Shown piece after piece: positions 39,003 through 52,115 of a stretch of DNA of 64,000 bases. The notes under the pieces are model-generated. The model was not told where the DNA came from and did no database searches. It saw only the letters and a program-made list of their open reading frames with translations. Position 1 is the stretch's first letter. Each line of letters begins with the position of its first letter. The stretch is from Panicum virgatum. Taxonomy: Eukaryota; Streptophyta; Magnoliopsida; Poales; Poaceae. The stretch covers positions 49,934,281-49,998,280 of the forward strand of contig NC_053137.1 in NCBI RefSeq assembly GCF_016808335.1, read 5' to 3'. The position numbers were made by a program, and so were the translations under genes.

Positions 39003-41326
39003 CGCCTCTTTGGTGAAGCCGGCGGTGCCTCTTCACAGCCACTTCCGCTGCCTCCACACGCACAAACAATGTCGCCTGAGCCCGACCTCCATTAAAATAC
39101 AGAACTGTCCTTGCCTCCAACGAAACTTGCCATGGAAACCGACATCCTGGAACCGCCTCTGTCTCATCATGCCAGCAAATCGACCTGCTCGAGCATTAGG
39201 CAGCAGCAGCAGCAAACACAGCGTGTGCCATGAGGTGGTCCACAAACATAGAAGCGGCCCAGCCCAAATGGCAACGTTAGAGCTCATGACAATGTTGCAA
39301 TCCGAAAAAACAAAGTCTCAGCCCACTAACACGCCATACAAACGGGCGCAGCGTAGCGCGCTACTGACCTAGTACTCTGAAAACGGCAAGGTCTCCAAAC
39401 CTCGCGCACATCTGAAGGGCCCTGCTAGTTTATGGGCGACCCGGCCCGTCCCATACGGTCAATTTTCCGACCGGCCTTTTCTTTCCTTTTCTAATATTTT
39501 TTTGTTGTTTTCTGATAATTTTTTTTAAGAAATTCTTTTAAGAAAATTTTGTAAAGAATGGAAAAAAGTTGATGAGAAAAAAATGGAAGACAAAGTTTTG
39601 AGAAATTTGAAGAAAAAAATTTTGCATCCAAAAATCGAAAAAGATCGGGTAAAAATGTTTTTGTAAAAAAAATTTACATCAAAAAAAGAAAAAATAGAAT
39701 GGAAAAAAATTTGCATCCAAAATGAAAAAAAATCGAGTAAAAAAGTTTTTATAAAAAAATTAATCAAAAAAAAGAGAAAAAGAAAGAAAAAAACTACTCG
39801 CCGCCGCCGCAACTGGGTCACCGTGCTGCCTCCCCTCCACCGGCCCTACTGCGCCGCGCCTCCCCTCCCCACCGCCGGCGCCTCTCAGGGGAGGTGTAAC
39901 GACCCGGCCCGGGATAATGGCTAAGATCTACTCTACACGTTGAGTAGAACACACCTGCTAATTAATTCTCTTGCGCTTTCGTCCTCGCTTCGCGCAAAAG
40001 GATTGATCCGGAATTAATACGCTTCCCGGGACCGGCTATTTAAGCTGGTATGTCTCTCCATCGGATTTCAGTATGGAACTAAACTGAGAATACTGTGCCG
40101 AGATACAGTACCCCCGCGGTGCTACGGTAGCACACTGCTACAGTAACCGCGGATTCGGTCCGGCCCAACATGGCCTGTGGGCTGATATGTTACGGGAGGT
40201 TGCCGCACCGCTGCGGCTCCCCTCTCGCAGCTCCACCGGGCTGCCTCGCCCGCGCTGTCGACGCCGGCCGGGGAGGTCGCCGCCGCGAGGGAGCACGGAG
40301 AGGAAGGGGAAAAAGAGAGAGGAGAAGGGAAGCAGAGGGGAGGAGGAAAAAAAAAGAATAGAGGAGTGGACTTCTCCTAGGGAGTGGACTTCAGTCGCCT
40401 GTAGACTCAGCATTGGGACACCTGAAACAGGTTATGGCCTTTCCACGAGGCTAATTACTGGTTGCAGACCCGCAGGCGGGAAGTCAATGTGTGGCGCGAT
40501 GCAAGCCGCAGATTTTTGAAAGGTCGCCTACCATCTGACACACAACACCAGGAGATGGAATACTAAAACAATTGCCTGGCCGACTGGGCGAAGCAACGGA
40601 GCAGCTGATGCATGCAGACTTTTGCGAACATATATGTTGCGTACACACTGCAAGGTTTGGAAAACTTTGCTTGAAACCATCCAGAGATTTACTAGCGCCT
40701 CACGCGAGTAGCTAGCGTCAAAGCTTGCGTCCCCTTGCGTGACTCCCGGACACCGACTCCGATTCTCGTGGCACGGCATGGCATGCATCTTGGTGCCACC
40801 GCCACCAAAGTCAAAACCAGCAGCTCAAGGCGTCTGACCGCAGCCATCGGATTAATAGGTAAGGAATAGCTATCTAATCTAGCTAGACATCTTAAACAAA
40901 CCAAAACCAAGCAGAAGATTAACTCCAGCAGTACGACACTGGTGTCAATTATCAGACCCTTCCCCCGTGAGATTAGCAACGCCGCTAGTTGCTCCTCCGT
41001 AATAACGACCCACCTGGCCGTGGACCGTCAAGCAAGTGTAAGCGGGCTGAATACTGAGATGGACATATAAGAGGAGAGAGGAAAATCGGGTTGCATGATT
41101 AGGTCAATATCAGAGGAAGTTTCGTGGACATAGTTATCTAGACTGAGAACTAGGTAATCGTGACAGATGAGTTTCATGGTGATGAAACTCTCCTCACATC
41201 TCATGAAACTCCAGCTTTCTCTTTTCCTTGCCATGTCAGAAAAAGTGATGGTATTTAATGTCATGAAACCCTTCATGAAATTCCCATTGAGACTGGCCTT
41301 ACAGTCAGATCTCGGCATAAAAATTA
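39003..41326. other. Repeat-rich spacer
   Basis: Positions 39480-39800 are a low-complexity A/T-rich run on the + strand. At 39896 begins TGTAACGACCCGGCCCGGG, a common start of grass LTRs, but I found neither its end nor a partner. Positions 41160-41305 contain repeated CATGAAACTC words and end near GAGACTGGCC, like one half of a grass Tourist-type MITE. No host gene is supported. Confidence 0.4.
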
Positions 41327-42539
41327 GGGTAAAGTCCGATTTACAATCCTGAACTTTCACGATCGTCCGATTTTCAACCCGGAACTCCTAAACTAGACAT
41401 CCTGCACCCTCGAACTAATGAAATCGTACAAATTACCCCCTTAAACCGAATCCACCCCGGTTTTCAGCCACGTCACCCGTCCACGTAGCGCCACTGGCCA
41501 CATCAGCTACCCTCACCTCTATCTTTCTCTCACAGACAGGTGGGCCACACCTCTCCTCTCTCCCTCGCCGCGCTCTCTCCCTCCTCGGCGCCCTCTCTCC
41601 CTCCCATGGCGGAGAGAGGGCGGGCGCGGTGCCGGCGAGCGCAAGTGGAGCGCCGGCCGCGGGAGGGGGGAGCTGGCGGCGGCACCCCCCGCATCTGCCC
41701 TACCGGCGCAGGGCCATGGCGGACGGCTCCCCGGCGGTCCTCCTCCCTCCTCCCCTCCGCGGCATTCCTCCCTTCATGGCGGCTTCGCGCGGCTGCTGCT
41801 GCGGCGGACCCTCCCCTGCTCCGGGCGGCGGGAAGGACCTCCAACTCTGGAGCGAGTCCGTGCCGCTCCCCTGCTCCAGCGGAGGAGCTCCAGCTCGGGC
41901 CTCGGGGCCGGCCGCTCCGGAGCTCCAGCTCGGGCCGTGCCATGGCAGGGGCGGAGGCAGAGCGCATCGCGGCGGGGCCGGGGCGGAGCGCGGCGGGGCA
42001 AGGGCAGAGCGGTGCGCGCGGTGCAGCGTCGCACTCCTCCGCCAGCGCTACGCGGCGGCCAGATCCGGCGGCCTCGACCTCTGTCCTCATCCGCGCGGCG
42101 GTGGAGCAGGAGTAGGGGAAGGCGGCGACGGAGGCTCGGCGCGGCGGGCAGGTCAGCATCTCCTTGCGGCGGCAGCTCCTCGCGTCCGGCGTGGAGCTCG
42201 ATTCTAGCGAGCAGGAGGCTCGGCTGACGGCCTCCTCGTACCTCTGCTCTGCTCTGCTTGGCGGGCGGACGAGCCGGCTGGGCGGAGAATGGGGAGGGAG
42301 AGAGGGTGCCGAGGAGGGAGAGAGGGTGGCAAGGGAGAGAGGAGAGGTGTGGCCCACCCGTCTGTAATAGAAAGAGAGAGAAGAGGGTAGCTGACATGGC
42401 CACTAGCGCCATGTGGACGGGTGACGTGGCTGAAAATCGGAGTGGATTCGGTTTAAGTGGGTAATTTGCACGGTTTCGTTAGTTCGAGTGTGCAGGATGT
42501 CTGGTTTAGGAGTTCCGGGTTGTAAATCGGACTTTACCC
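41327..42539. mobile_element. MULE with long TIRs and perfect 9-bp TSD; candidate Pack-MULE
   Basis: The ends are GGGTAAAGTCCGATTTACAA and its inverted copy TTGTAAATCGGACTTTACCC. The terminal inverted repeats run about 260-280 bp (41327 to about 41600 and about 42280 to 42539). The TSD is TAAAAATTA at 41318-41326 and 42540-42548, nine bases and perfect. The interior (about 41610-42270) is very GC-rich, with open frames across its length on both strands and no transposase. That resembles Pack-MULEs that captured GC-rich gene ends, but I do not recognise the source gene. Confidence 0.92.
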
Positions 42540-42720
42540 TAAAAATTATGAAATTTTATGAAAGAGATAAGTGGATCATGTATTAATGGTAAAAGCTAAC
42601 TGTATCAGCATGCTGAAAAATAAGTTACAAAGATTCTTACAGGCACAAGACAACTATATTATCAACCTTGCTTTTCCCCGGTGCCGCCGGGGTGCCTCGC
42701 GCGTGCGGCAGTGTTTTCTT

Positions 42721-43046
42721 GGCCGTGTTTGGTTTTTTTCGTGGAAATACTATAGCACGCTTTGACCACTAATTTAGAGTATCAAATGAAATCTAATTAC
42801 AAAACCACCTCCACAACCCCCCGTGTAAATCGCGAGACGAATCTAATGAGGCCTTTGACCGCGCGATTAGAGGATGGTTACTGTAGTATCACTGTAGCAA
42901 ATCATCAATTAATTACCGCCACTAGATTCGTCTCGAAAAGTTACACCCATCCCTGAAAAGGTTTTGCAAATAGACTTTATTTAGTACTCCATGCGGACGT
43001 TCGTCTTTTTGTGTAAACTTGATTAGACATTTAACCAAACACGGCC
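42721..43046. mobile_element. MITE with GGCCGTGTTTGGTT terminal repeats
   Basis: It starts GGCCGTGTTTGGTT and ends AACCAAACACGGCC, a perfect 14-bp terminal inverted repeat. CTT lies on both sides (42718-42720 and 43047-43049), a 3-bp target duplication. The interior has the TTTGACCACTAATTTAGAG and CGAGACGAATCTAATGAG blocks common in grass MITEs of this type. Non-coding. Confidence 0.88.
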
Positions 43047-43060
43047 CTTAAGGAAACAGG

Positions 43061-43114
43061 GTTACTAATTTCGCGGCACCCCACGCGGTTACTAATTTCG
43101 CGGCACCCCACGCG
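43061..43114 (+). repeat. Two tandem copies of a 27-bp unit
   Basis: Units at 43061-43087 and 43088-43114 are identical and contain ACTAATTTCGCGGCACC. They lie just outside the MITE end. Confidence 0.9.
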
Positions 43115-44161
43115 TGCAGCCGCGGAGAAAGGAAACGGATCCCGAGGACGCGCTGTGGATTTCCGGACGCCCCCCTGCTTGCACTGCAGCTTTTTTTTTT
43201 TAAAGGGCACTGCGTGCACTGCAGCTGTGCAGGGGACGGCGTACCCTTTGGGCACACTGGACATTTGTGCATATGCTCCAAACACACGACGATTCACACA
43301 GAAGACCTTTAATTTCTCCGAGCTCGTGCGCGACGTCCACGTACGGTGGTTTCCCTGTAACCTCTCTGGAATTCGTTCCTGCACCATTCGTCGAGAGAGA
43401 CGGCGATGCTGCTGCATTGCTGCTAGCTCTTCCGAATCGGCGTTAGCCGTTGGGTGAAGAGCTGGCTCAGCTCGAGTTCATTCCCAACGGCCGCCACCTA
43501 ATCTCACCCACGAATTCGTAGAACCTCAGCTCAGCTCGCGAGTGATGGTAGATCAATGAAGCATTGTACCTGCAGGTACCACCTGCCGTGAGGCAGTCAG
43601 GAGAGTGAAGGCTGCACGCCCAAGGCACCTAGCTACTAGGACAGCAGCAATGACACGGAAATGATTGAGGGAGCTAGCGGTGGGGCTCGCTAGCTATTAT
43701 CCATGCTCCATCAATGGCTCCTCAGAAGGCGACGGACGGTCGAGATCTCCGGTGCGTTTGTTCGTCGCGCACGCGCGCGGCGAGATCTTATCGGAACGTG
43801 TTCCGCTGTACGTGAATCCTCTGATCTTAGATTTAGCGGACAGAAGTGTACCGGTACGGCGTGTACGTATATATGCTACACACGGCACACGTAGCTAGGC
43901 CGGAGTACGTGAGCGGCAGAGCCGGGCCGGCCGGCAAAATGTACGGGTAGCGCGAATAAACGGAGCGGTAATAATGTGGATCGATTCGACTTGCAAGTTG
44001 TAGTAACTCGGTCCTTATTTACATGGGACAAAAGCTGCGTCTTCAATGGAAACAATGTTTGGCATGAAAATCCAGATTTTGAAAACCACATGAGTTTTGG
44101 GTTTATTGTCGTTATACGGGAATATATTAGGTGCAAACAAATTCTTTTCGTTCAAACCATG
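43115..44161. other. Spacer without recognisable gene
   Basis: Several short ORFs overlap on both strands but none resembles a known protein. An 11-T run lies near 43191-43201. Nothing else is supported. Confidence 0.4.
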
Positions 44162-44360
44162 CAGGGGCGGATCTAGGGGGGCTGAGGGAGCTCCAACTCC
44201 CCCCCCCCCCCCCCCCTCCAGCCATAAAACTCCATTGGAGCAAGAGGTGGATAGAAGAGGAGAAGGGAGGAGGAAGGAGAAGAAGAGTGGAAAATGAGAT
44301 GAAGATAGAGGTGGAAGGGGAAGATAGCCCCCCTAGCAGATCGTGCTGCACCCGCCACTG
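44162..44360. mobile_element. hAT-type MITE with a poly-C run
   Basis: The ends CAGGGGCGG and, on the other strand, CAGTGGCGGGTG match a common grass hAT MITE family. Flanks AAACCATG (44154-44161) and AAATCATG (44361-44368) are an 8-bp target duplication with one mismatch. A run of about 18 C lies near 44200-44217. Confidence 0.8.
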
Positions 44361-44888
44361 AAATCATGCAAACTTCAATCTGAGCCACCAGATCGACATC
44401 CAAGGGGCATGGAGATATTAGATAATTTTACAATTAACCGCCCACTTCTAATCACACTTTTGCAAATTACCCCTTCCACTCCCTTGTGCACCCGCTTAGA
44501 TGTGCCATCCTCCATTCATACGCATGGCATGGCATCTTTAGAAATGGCGAATGAAACAACGTAACTAACATACTATAGTACTGGAACCATGTTGTAAGAA
44601 GCTGGTGCCGTGAACATGTGGAATGGTAAGTTATTCTTCTAGTTGTGCCTGCAACAAAACTGATGGTAGTGGCACACGGTATACGGTGGACGAAGAAGCC
44701 GCTTTTCGTCCCCGTATATATGCATGGAATTTACGACGGCGGTGATACACAGTCACAATTATTGAATGAAAGGTTTTGAATGGGACGTGGCAGGTCAAGG
44801 ATCTTCCTAACTCCTTTTGGTATACAGCACTAGAGAATTAATTAGTACTCCTCCTCAGAAAGAAATTACTGAACGGCTGAACGACGTA
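44361..44888. other. Spacer without recognisable gene
   Basis: This separates the hAT MITE from the CACTA element. I see no coding content or repeat structure of note. Confidence 0.4.
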
Positions 44889-44919
44889 CACCACCGGATT
44901 TCCTCATTTCGCAGTGTGC

Positions 44920-45380
44920 CAGGGGCACACGGCGAAGCCCATTTAGCACACGGCGAAAACTTCGCCGTGGGTGGCCGACGGCGAAGCGCCGACGGCAGCC
45001 GCTGCCACGGCGAAGAGAGTGTTCGCCGTGTGTCAAATATCAGGCACAAGGCGAACACATTCGCCGTGTATTATTCGTGGCACACGGCGAAATAAAGGTC
45101 ACAAACGACGTCGCCCGGAGTTTACGGCGGCGGGGTTAACTTCACCGTGTGCTAGCCGTGTGACACACGGCGAAGATTAGAAACTTCGCCGTGCGCCGCG
45201 GGCCCTAGGCACACGGCGAAGGGGAGAGGTTTGCCGTGAGCCTAGATTTTGACACACGGTGTAGTCCTGGTTGGGGCCCAGGTGGCAGCATACTTCGCCG
45301 TGTGCCAGGTCCCGCGGCACACGGCAAAGGATAGTCAGTTCGCCGTGTGCCATGGGCTTGGCACACGGCAAAGTGACCAG
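44920..45380. repeat. Left subterminal motif array of the CACTA element
   Basis: More than a dozen copies of the word CACACGGCGAA or its complement TTCGCCGTGTG, some with one mismatch, lie in both orientations. Paired inverted copies can form hairpins. They are the likely binding sites for the TnpA-like protein. Confidence 0.88.
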
Positions 45381-45464
45381 AAACAACCTATTTTTTTGTT
45401 TTTTCGCGTTTAAAGTATCCACTCAAACCATATATCATTGATCATATATCACAACAAGCACATG

Positions 45465-45466
<2 letters not shown>

Positions 45467-45538
<72 letters not shown>
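45467..45538. repeat. (AT)n microsatellite
   Basis: About 36 uninterrupted AT units lie downstream of the tnpA-like stop codon. Such a run is highly mutable and its true length may differ from the assembly. Confidence 0.97.
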
Positions 45539-45540
<2 letters not shown>

Positions 45541-45657
45541 TGACAAACCACAAATTCACAAGTCAACGCATAAATTAAGTTCACAAGTTTACAAATCCAC
45601 AAATCCTTATTGAAAATCCTCCTAGCATCATCAAGTTTACATCCATAGAGGCACAAA

Positions 45658-48462
45658 TTAACAAGTTAATGGCTGAGGTGGGTCGTCGAACGGCGGTGGG
45701 GCGTTGAGATGATGTGGCAACATGTTTTGTACGCCCGGCGATAATTCTGGCGTATTCGAGGCCGCCGATAGATTCTGCAAAAAATGTAAGACAGTAAATT
45801 GCAGGTGAGACAAAAACCAAGTTCTCAAGTTATAATTCATGAGAGGAGCTTAAAAATCCAACCGCTGTAGAGAGGTCGAAGCAGGTAAAGGGGCAGATGT
45901 AAAAAGAGCAACTCAATCTTGCAAGAAAAAACTTTATCCAAGAATATAACTTTAGCCTAGCTTCTTTTAGCTTGGTGTCAAGATAATGCATGAAACCATG
46001 AAACCATATTTCCGGACTTTAACTTACCAATATAAACAGTTTCATCTACAAATGTCAAAAATGTTGAAATTTGTACTACAATTTATTATTAACATTGAAT
46101 TTGGATTTCAGGTAGCATAAACCATTTTAATCCGAGGACACTTTCAGCTGTGGATTTTGTAGCTCCAATATTGGGTGCTCCAAATAAACAATACTCCCTC
46201 TGTTGAAAATACAATTTGCTTTAGAACATTCCTATATATACCGTAGGGCTGCCCTCTACCCTCAGATGACGCACTAGCAAATCTGTGCAGACCGCTTTTA
46301 GTCTAATGCTCAACAGAAGTTCAAACTTTCATTGAAATACCTGATTTCGAATTCCTATGATAATGCATCTTGTAATTTGAAACTTCAGTTTCGAATTTGA
46401 TTTGCAAAACTAGATCGACCAAATTACCGCAAACGAAAATCAAGATACTCACCGGAGTAGTAGTAGGAGCAGGAGCCACAGGGAATTGCATGGCTGGGAT
46501 GGGATTACCCATTTGGACAGAAAGACTTCGAATGTAGTTGTACATCTGGGCCATCTCGGTCGCCTGCTTCTGCTCGTTCTCTTGTCGTAATCTCCTCTCT
46601 TCGGCCAACGCCGCCTCGTATGCCGCCTTTTGCGCTAGCATTTGGTTCTACAATATTTCATGACAATGTTACAATGCAAATCAAATATATGTACAAAACG
46701 AACGAACTATGAATAAATAAGAAATAACCTGAATTTCCTGCACTTGGAGCTGCGACGCGGACAGCCGTGGGCGTATGGCCGGGCTATTGGCCGTGATCAT
46801 CACTCGAATCTGGGAGAGGGTGGGAGTGCTGGCCGTGTCTACAAGGCCGTCGCCAACATAGTAGCCCCCATATTTCTTGCCTCCTCCCGCCCTCATAATG
46901 ACTTCTCCATCAAGGGGCTGGGTCCTCGAAACCCAGTCTGGCCCATGGACCTGTCTTCCCATCTCTGTGTACGCCTGGATACGACTGTGGACGGACGGGT
47001 TGCTGTACGCCGAGGGCGGGTCGTCAGGGTTGTAGGTGACGTTGGATGTCGCCTTGCCCTTGCGGGCCAGTGCCCATCCCATGAATGGGGGGCACTCCTG
47101 GCCTTGATGTGAGGACGACTGCGAAAAAGGAAAAACTTGATTACCAATTATGCTGAATTGAACGTTAGATTAGAGAAATTAGTCTGTGTAGTGTGTACCC
47201 ATCTAGCCCTGTACTCGTCGTTGTTGAGGCTGCCTTGGTGGTGCGCTGGACCTGGCATCAGCAATCGCCGCTGACGGCCAGCATCGTGCTTCTCCTGCCA
47301 CTCCGGGTCGAACCACTTGTCCACTATGCACTCCCAGCACACGGTATCATTACGACACCACCACGCAGGAACCTACACGTGATCAAATGCATGACAAGTA
47401 AGAAGAGAGACATTTAACGATGTTTTTAATCTCAAAATAAATTTAAACTTACCTGTAAGTATTGCTCTCGGGTTAGCTTCAACTCTCTCGCCTCAGGCTT
47501 CCCGATCTTCTGCTTTAGGAAAAGTGCACAAAAGTTGATGACGCACTGGACTTGCGCCTCATAATGCATGTCCTTGACGAGTTTAACGCATCGATTGTCA
47601 GCCACAATCGCCGCCCGCTCTTCGTATCCCTCATCACACCTATAAAAATCCTGCATATAAAGACAATGGATCATGTCATCATTGAAAAAATATTGAATGA
47701 ATGTGATGTGTTCACCATTTTTTGACGGAAAAAACTTACCCAGAGCTCGCCCTTTACCCGCTCCGCCTTGTTCTCAAAGGCTCTGCCGCACCGATCCAAC
47801 TGATCGTTCTTGGCGGCGATGTAGTGGTCCCACGTCCAGGCCGGCTCGTATCGTCCTTGATAGAGGACCAGGCCTGGGAAGTGCTCTCTGCACAAAAGAC
47901 CCAGGATGCCGTTGACCTTGCGTTTGTGAGCACCGCCACTGAGGACAGTCCAACTCCTGCAACCATTGATTAAGAGAAAATATTAGTTTGTAATGTAATT
48001 TTCGAGTTAGGAAATGAAAAAGGTAGTAATAACATGTCAAATTACTTACATATCCCCGGACGGTCGAATCAGCGGGCGCAAGGCAACAGGTATCGGCCTA
48101 TCTGGGAGTCGCGAGGGACCTCGCAACCAGACAGCCGGCGTAGAGGTATCCTCGGCCGTGTCCTCCTCAGCACTAGACGACTCCCCCCTCCTCCTGCACG
48201 TCCACCTGCCACTCCTCCTCCCACTCCTGCTCCTGGTCCTGGGCAGGCTCCACCTCCTCCTCCTCCTCAGACGGCGGTACAGGCAAAGGCTCCCGACGCC
48301 TCCTGCCTCCACCCTTCCCTCGACCCTCTTGGGTCCACCCTTCCCTCGACCCTTGCCTCGCCCCAACCCGGAACTCCTATCGGAGCCCTCACCAGCATCC
48401 GAGTGTGGCATCATTCTTCTGTACAGTGAGGCGACCGATCGTTGAAGTCCGCCGCCCGGCAT
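45658..48462 (-). CDS. TnpA-like CACTA protein (Transposase_24 type), intact reading frame
   Basis: TnpA-type proteins bind the subterminal motifs and help excision and demethylation of En/Spm elements. Seven exons on the minus strand: 48050-48462, 47740-47956, 47453-47650, 47199-47372, 46729-47118, 46453-46647 and 45658-45774. Phases agree and give 567 aa without a stop. The N-terminus is Arg/Gly/Ser-rich. Exons 2-4 hold the conserved core (NGILGLLCREHFPGLV, WTWDHYIAAK, CVINFCALFLKQKIGK, WECIVDKWFDPEWQEKHD). Exon 5 has GGGKKYGGYYVGDGLVD. Exon 6 is a coiled coil (AAYEAALAEERRLRQENEQK). The C-terminus is Pro-rich. It lies 168 bp after the tnpD stop. The first exon is the least certain. Confidence 0.82.
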
Positions 48463-48629
48463 TTTTCTTCAATCACCTACAATTAAAAAATCAAATAGTA
48501 TGGATCATACATGTATTAGAAATAATCATCTTCATCGGGATTAGCTGGATCATATGTCTCATCATCACTATCACGCAAGTCGAGAACGTGCTCTAAATGT
48601 GGAATTTCATCCTCATTGTCATCGCCTAA

Positions 48630-51600
48630 TTATAATCGCTCAAGTAATTCTAGGTCCTTCGCATTACGAACCTCCTCATCAATGTCCTCGTCATCAACCA
48701 TTTCATCATCGTGTACTTCCATTTCGATCACTCCAGTTAAGTCTATCTCAAAATGCCCTTCAAGCCCATCTTCTTGAAAGAACTCCCCGTCATATGTGTT
48801 TGGGTCTATGTTGTAATCCTCATTATTTGGAATAGTTACTTTACCGTGTGGTGATACCTTGTACACCACTTCCCAACCCGTAAGGCGATCGTCGGTTTTG
48901 AATGGATATGAGAGATAATAAACTTGCGTGGCTTGTTTAGCCACAATATAGACATCGTCTCCTGGATACACTGATGACTGGCGAATTTCGACTAGGCCGA
49001 GATGAGGAGTCCGTCGCACTTCGTTAGGATCAAACCAATGGCATTTGAATATGACAGGCTTAAGAGGTTTGCAACCATGAAATGTGAGTTCATAGATTTC
49101 TTCAATTATGCCATAATACTCGACCCCATCAAGGGCTATCGTACAAACGCCGGAATTTGTGGTTCTTCGATTGGGCCGACTCTGCTCGTGGCTTTTTGTG
49201 TGAAAGCGATATCCATTGACATCATAACCGGAGTATGACAAGACCCTATAGGCACAACCATTGGCAACTTGTCTCAACTCGGGACACATAGACGCATCAT
49301 TTTGGGCCTGCAGGTAGAAGTATGATGGTTTGTTATACTATTCGCACGGACAAGAAACTTCAAATGTCTAACAAGTATGAGGATTTGTTATACCTTGTGC
49401 TTGAACCAAGAAATGAAATCGGGGGCTCTTTGTCCCGCACCGGACTTAAGAAGGGTGTCAACTTCGTGCGGGGTTGGAACTCTTCGGCGACGCCAGAATT
49501 GTTGAGTAAATTCCCTATATAAACGAGAGGTAAAGGGGGTTGGATGCAGAATAGTTAATACTCGAGCAAATAGTTTGTTGAGAACTTACTGTATATACGG
49601 CTCGACTTCCACTAGGTTGGTCAACACATACATCATGATAGTGCGCAACTCTTCATTGAGCAAGGTCTTAGGAGTCGCACCACTTGCACTTCCAAGTTGC
49701 CCTTTGAATAGGCCGAGGTTCGTTTCATTTTCAGCTTCATTGTAACGAGTGGGTGGATTGTGCACGCTTGGAAGGGTTTCACCATAGTATTTTGTTGTGT
49801 AGTTGGAGACTTCATCCAGAATGTATGCTTCTGCAATGGAAGATTCTATTTTGCATTTATTTTTGCATTTGGTTAGAAGGATCTTTTGTTGTCTCTCAAT
49901 CGAGTAGCACCAACGTCCCTGAACAAGCCCCCCCATCCGTGCCTCATACGGGAGGTGCAAAATCATATGCTGCATCGGATTGAAGAAGCCGGGTGGAAAG
50001 ATTTTCTCCAACTTACAAAGCAACACAGGGGCCAATTTTTCCATTTGTTCAACCACAGCCCGAGACAACTCCTTAGCACATAGCTGGCGGAAGAAATTGC
50101 TTAACTCCGCCAGCACTTGCCAGACATGGTCAGGGAGATAGCCTCGAACCATCACCGGAAGAAGCCGCTCAATCCATATGTGGTAGTCATGACTCTTCAG
50201 CCCATTGATTCGCATAGTAGATAAGTTGACCCCTCTCCTTAGATTCGCTGCATACCCATCGGGGAACATTAAAGTCTAGAACCATTCTAGTACTTCTTTC
50301 CTTTGGTGCTTCTTCAGGACGAATTCAGCTGCAGGCTTTTTCCATTTCTTACCATCTTTGGGTGGCGGAATATTCAATTTTGGTCTATCGCATAAAGTAG
50401 CTTGATCCACTCGGGTCTTAACATTGTCCTTTGTTTTATCAAGAATGTCCATGATTGTACCCTAGAGTGCCTCAGCAATATTTTTTCCGAGTGCATCATA
50501 TCAATGTTATGAGGAAGAAGAAGATCATCCATATAGGGAAGCCTCCACAGGCCCGACTTCTGAGTCCAGGCATGTTCTTCGCCATAACCCACAAAACCAC
50601 CACCTTCTTTAACCATCAGCGGCTGTAACCACTCACGGACCGCGACACTTGACATCATTTGCGGTGGAGGTTCATCAACCACGACACCTTTCGTAAAGTT
50701 CTTGATGTCACGTCGGAATGGATGGTCAATAGGGAGGAATTGTCGGTGCTTGTCGAACGAAGAATACTTGCCACCCTTCACCAACCAGATGAACCTCATA
50801 GCTGCCTTGCATACTGGGCAAGGGAACTTCCTGTGCACACACCATCCGCAGAATATCGCATACGCTGTCAAGTCATGCAGGGAGTACATGTACCACACTC
50901 GCATTTTGAAGTTTGTCTTTGTAGCTCGGTCATATGTCCATACACCTTCCTCCCAAGCATGGAGCAAATCATCAATAAGAGGCCCCATAAACACACTCAT
51001 ATTATCCCCCGGATATCCAGGAATTATCAACGACAAGAATATGTTCTGCCGTTGAAAGATAACTCCAGGGGGGAGGTTGAGAGAGATAACAAACACGGGC
51101 CAACAATTGTACGGGGCAGCCGTCATTCCATAAGGATTGAATCCATCTGTTGCCAACGCAACACGTACATTTCGAGCCTCCAGAGCTTTCATTATGTGAC
51201 GCCTGTCAAAATGTTTCCATGCTTCACCATCGCATGGATGTATCATCTTCTCAGGACGGTAGCATTTGCCGTTTTTGTGCCATCTCATATGTTGTGCTGA
51301 ATCCTCGGTCATGAACAGACGTTGGATTCTCGGCATGAATGGAAGGTATCGTACGATTTTCACGGGGATTTTGAGCTGTTTCTTTTGACCATCACCAGAA
51401 TCTACGTCCAGCCACCGAGATGATTTACATTTTGTACAGTAATTTGCGTCTGCATGTTCTTTTCTAAACAACATGCATCCCTTCGGACAAGCATGTATCT
51501 TCTCATATGGCATCTTAAGACTACGAAGAAGTTTTTGTGCCTCGTACATGCTCTTTGGAAGAATGTGTCCTTCTGGAAGCAGACTACCAAAAACCATCAA

Positions 51601-52115
51601 CATTTTGTCGAAGCCATCTCGACTAATGCCACACTCAGACTTTAAGCCCAGTACGCGTGCAATAGCATCGAACTGAGAAACATTGGTATGCTGGTGAAGT
51701 GGTTTATGTGCCGCAGACAACATGTCGTAATACTGCTTTGCCGTAGGCTCTGGCAGTTCCTCTCTAGGTCCTTCTTCGAAGTATGCTTCATGAAAGTCAG
51801 CTAACATGTCTGCGCAACCGGCATCAGCATCATAATCATCGATGTATTGTCTGACTACCTCTTCTCTCGCACGATGGGCTTCACCATGGCAGATCCACCG
51901 GGTATAGTTTTCCACAAACCCATTTGTGATAATATGTTTAACCATAGTGAGTTGTGATTGATGTATCCTATTTTGACACTTGGTGCATGGACACGGCATT
52001 CTACTCTGTCCTCTATCAAATGCCTTTTTTCCGAAAAGTCATTGACCTTTAAAGCAAACTCAATATACTCTCGTTCGCTCTGCCAGACCTTGTACATCCA
52101 CTCACGGTCATCCAT
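48630..52115 (-). pseudogene. TnpD-like CACTA transposase (Transposase_21/TNP2), broken
   Basis: Three exons on the minus strand: 49590-52115, 49394-49514 and 48630-49307. The start is MDDREWMYKVWQSEREYIEF (transposase-associated domain). A frameshift in an A run near 52022-52030 precedes CPCTKCQNRIHQSQLTM. The Transposase_21 domain follows (HIDQSS-like core with KKQLKIPVKIVRYLPFMPRI, DGFNPYG, NCWPVFVISLNLPP and CPVCKAAM). A second frameshift near 50481-50487 and TAG codons at 50462-50464 and 50276-50278 interrupt it. Then come a DUF4218-like part (INGLKSHDYHIWIERLLPV, FFRQLCAKEL) and, in the last exons, a DUF4216-like part (VANGCAYRVLSYSGYDVNG, KCHWFDPNEV). Without these lesions the architecture is complete. 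This copy cannot make functional transposase. Confidence 0.9.

Noticed and set aside
41530..42357. 275-codon minus-strand ORF as a host gene
   Set aside because: It starts and ends inside the TIRs of a MULE and is low-complexity; reported as part of the element instead.
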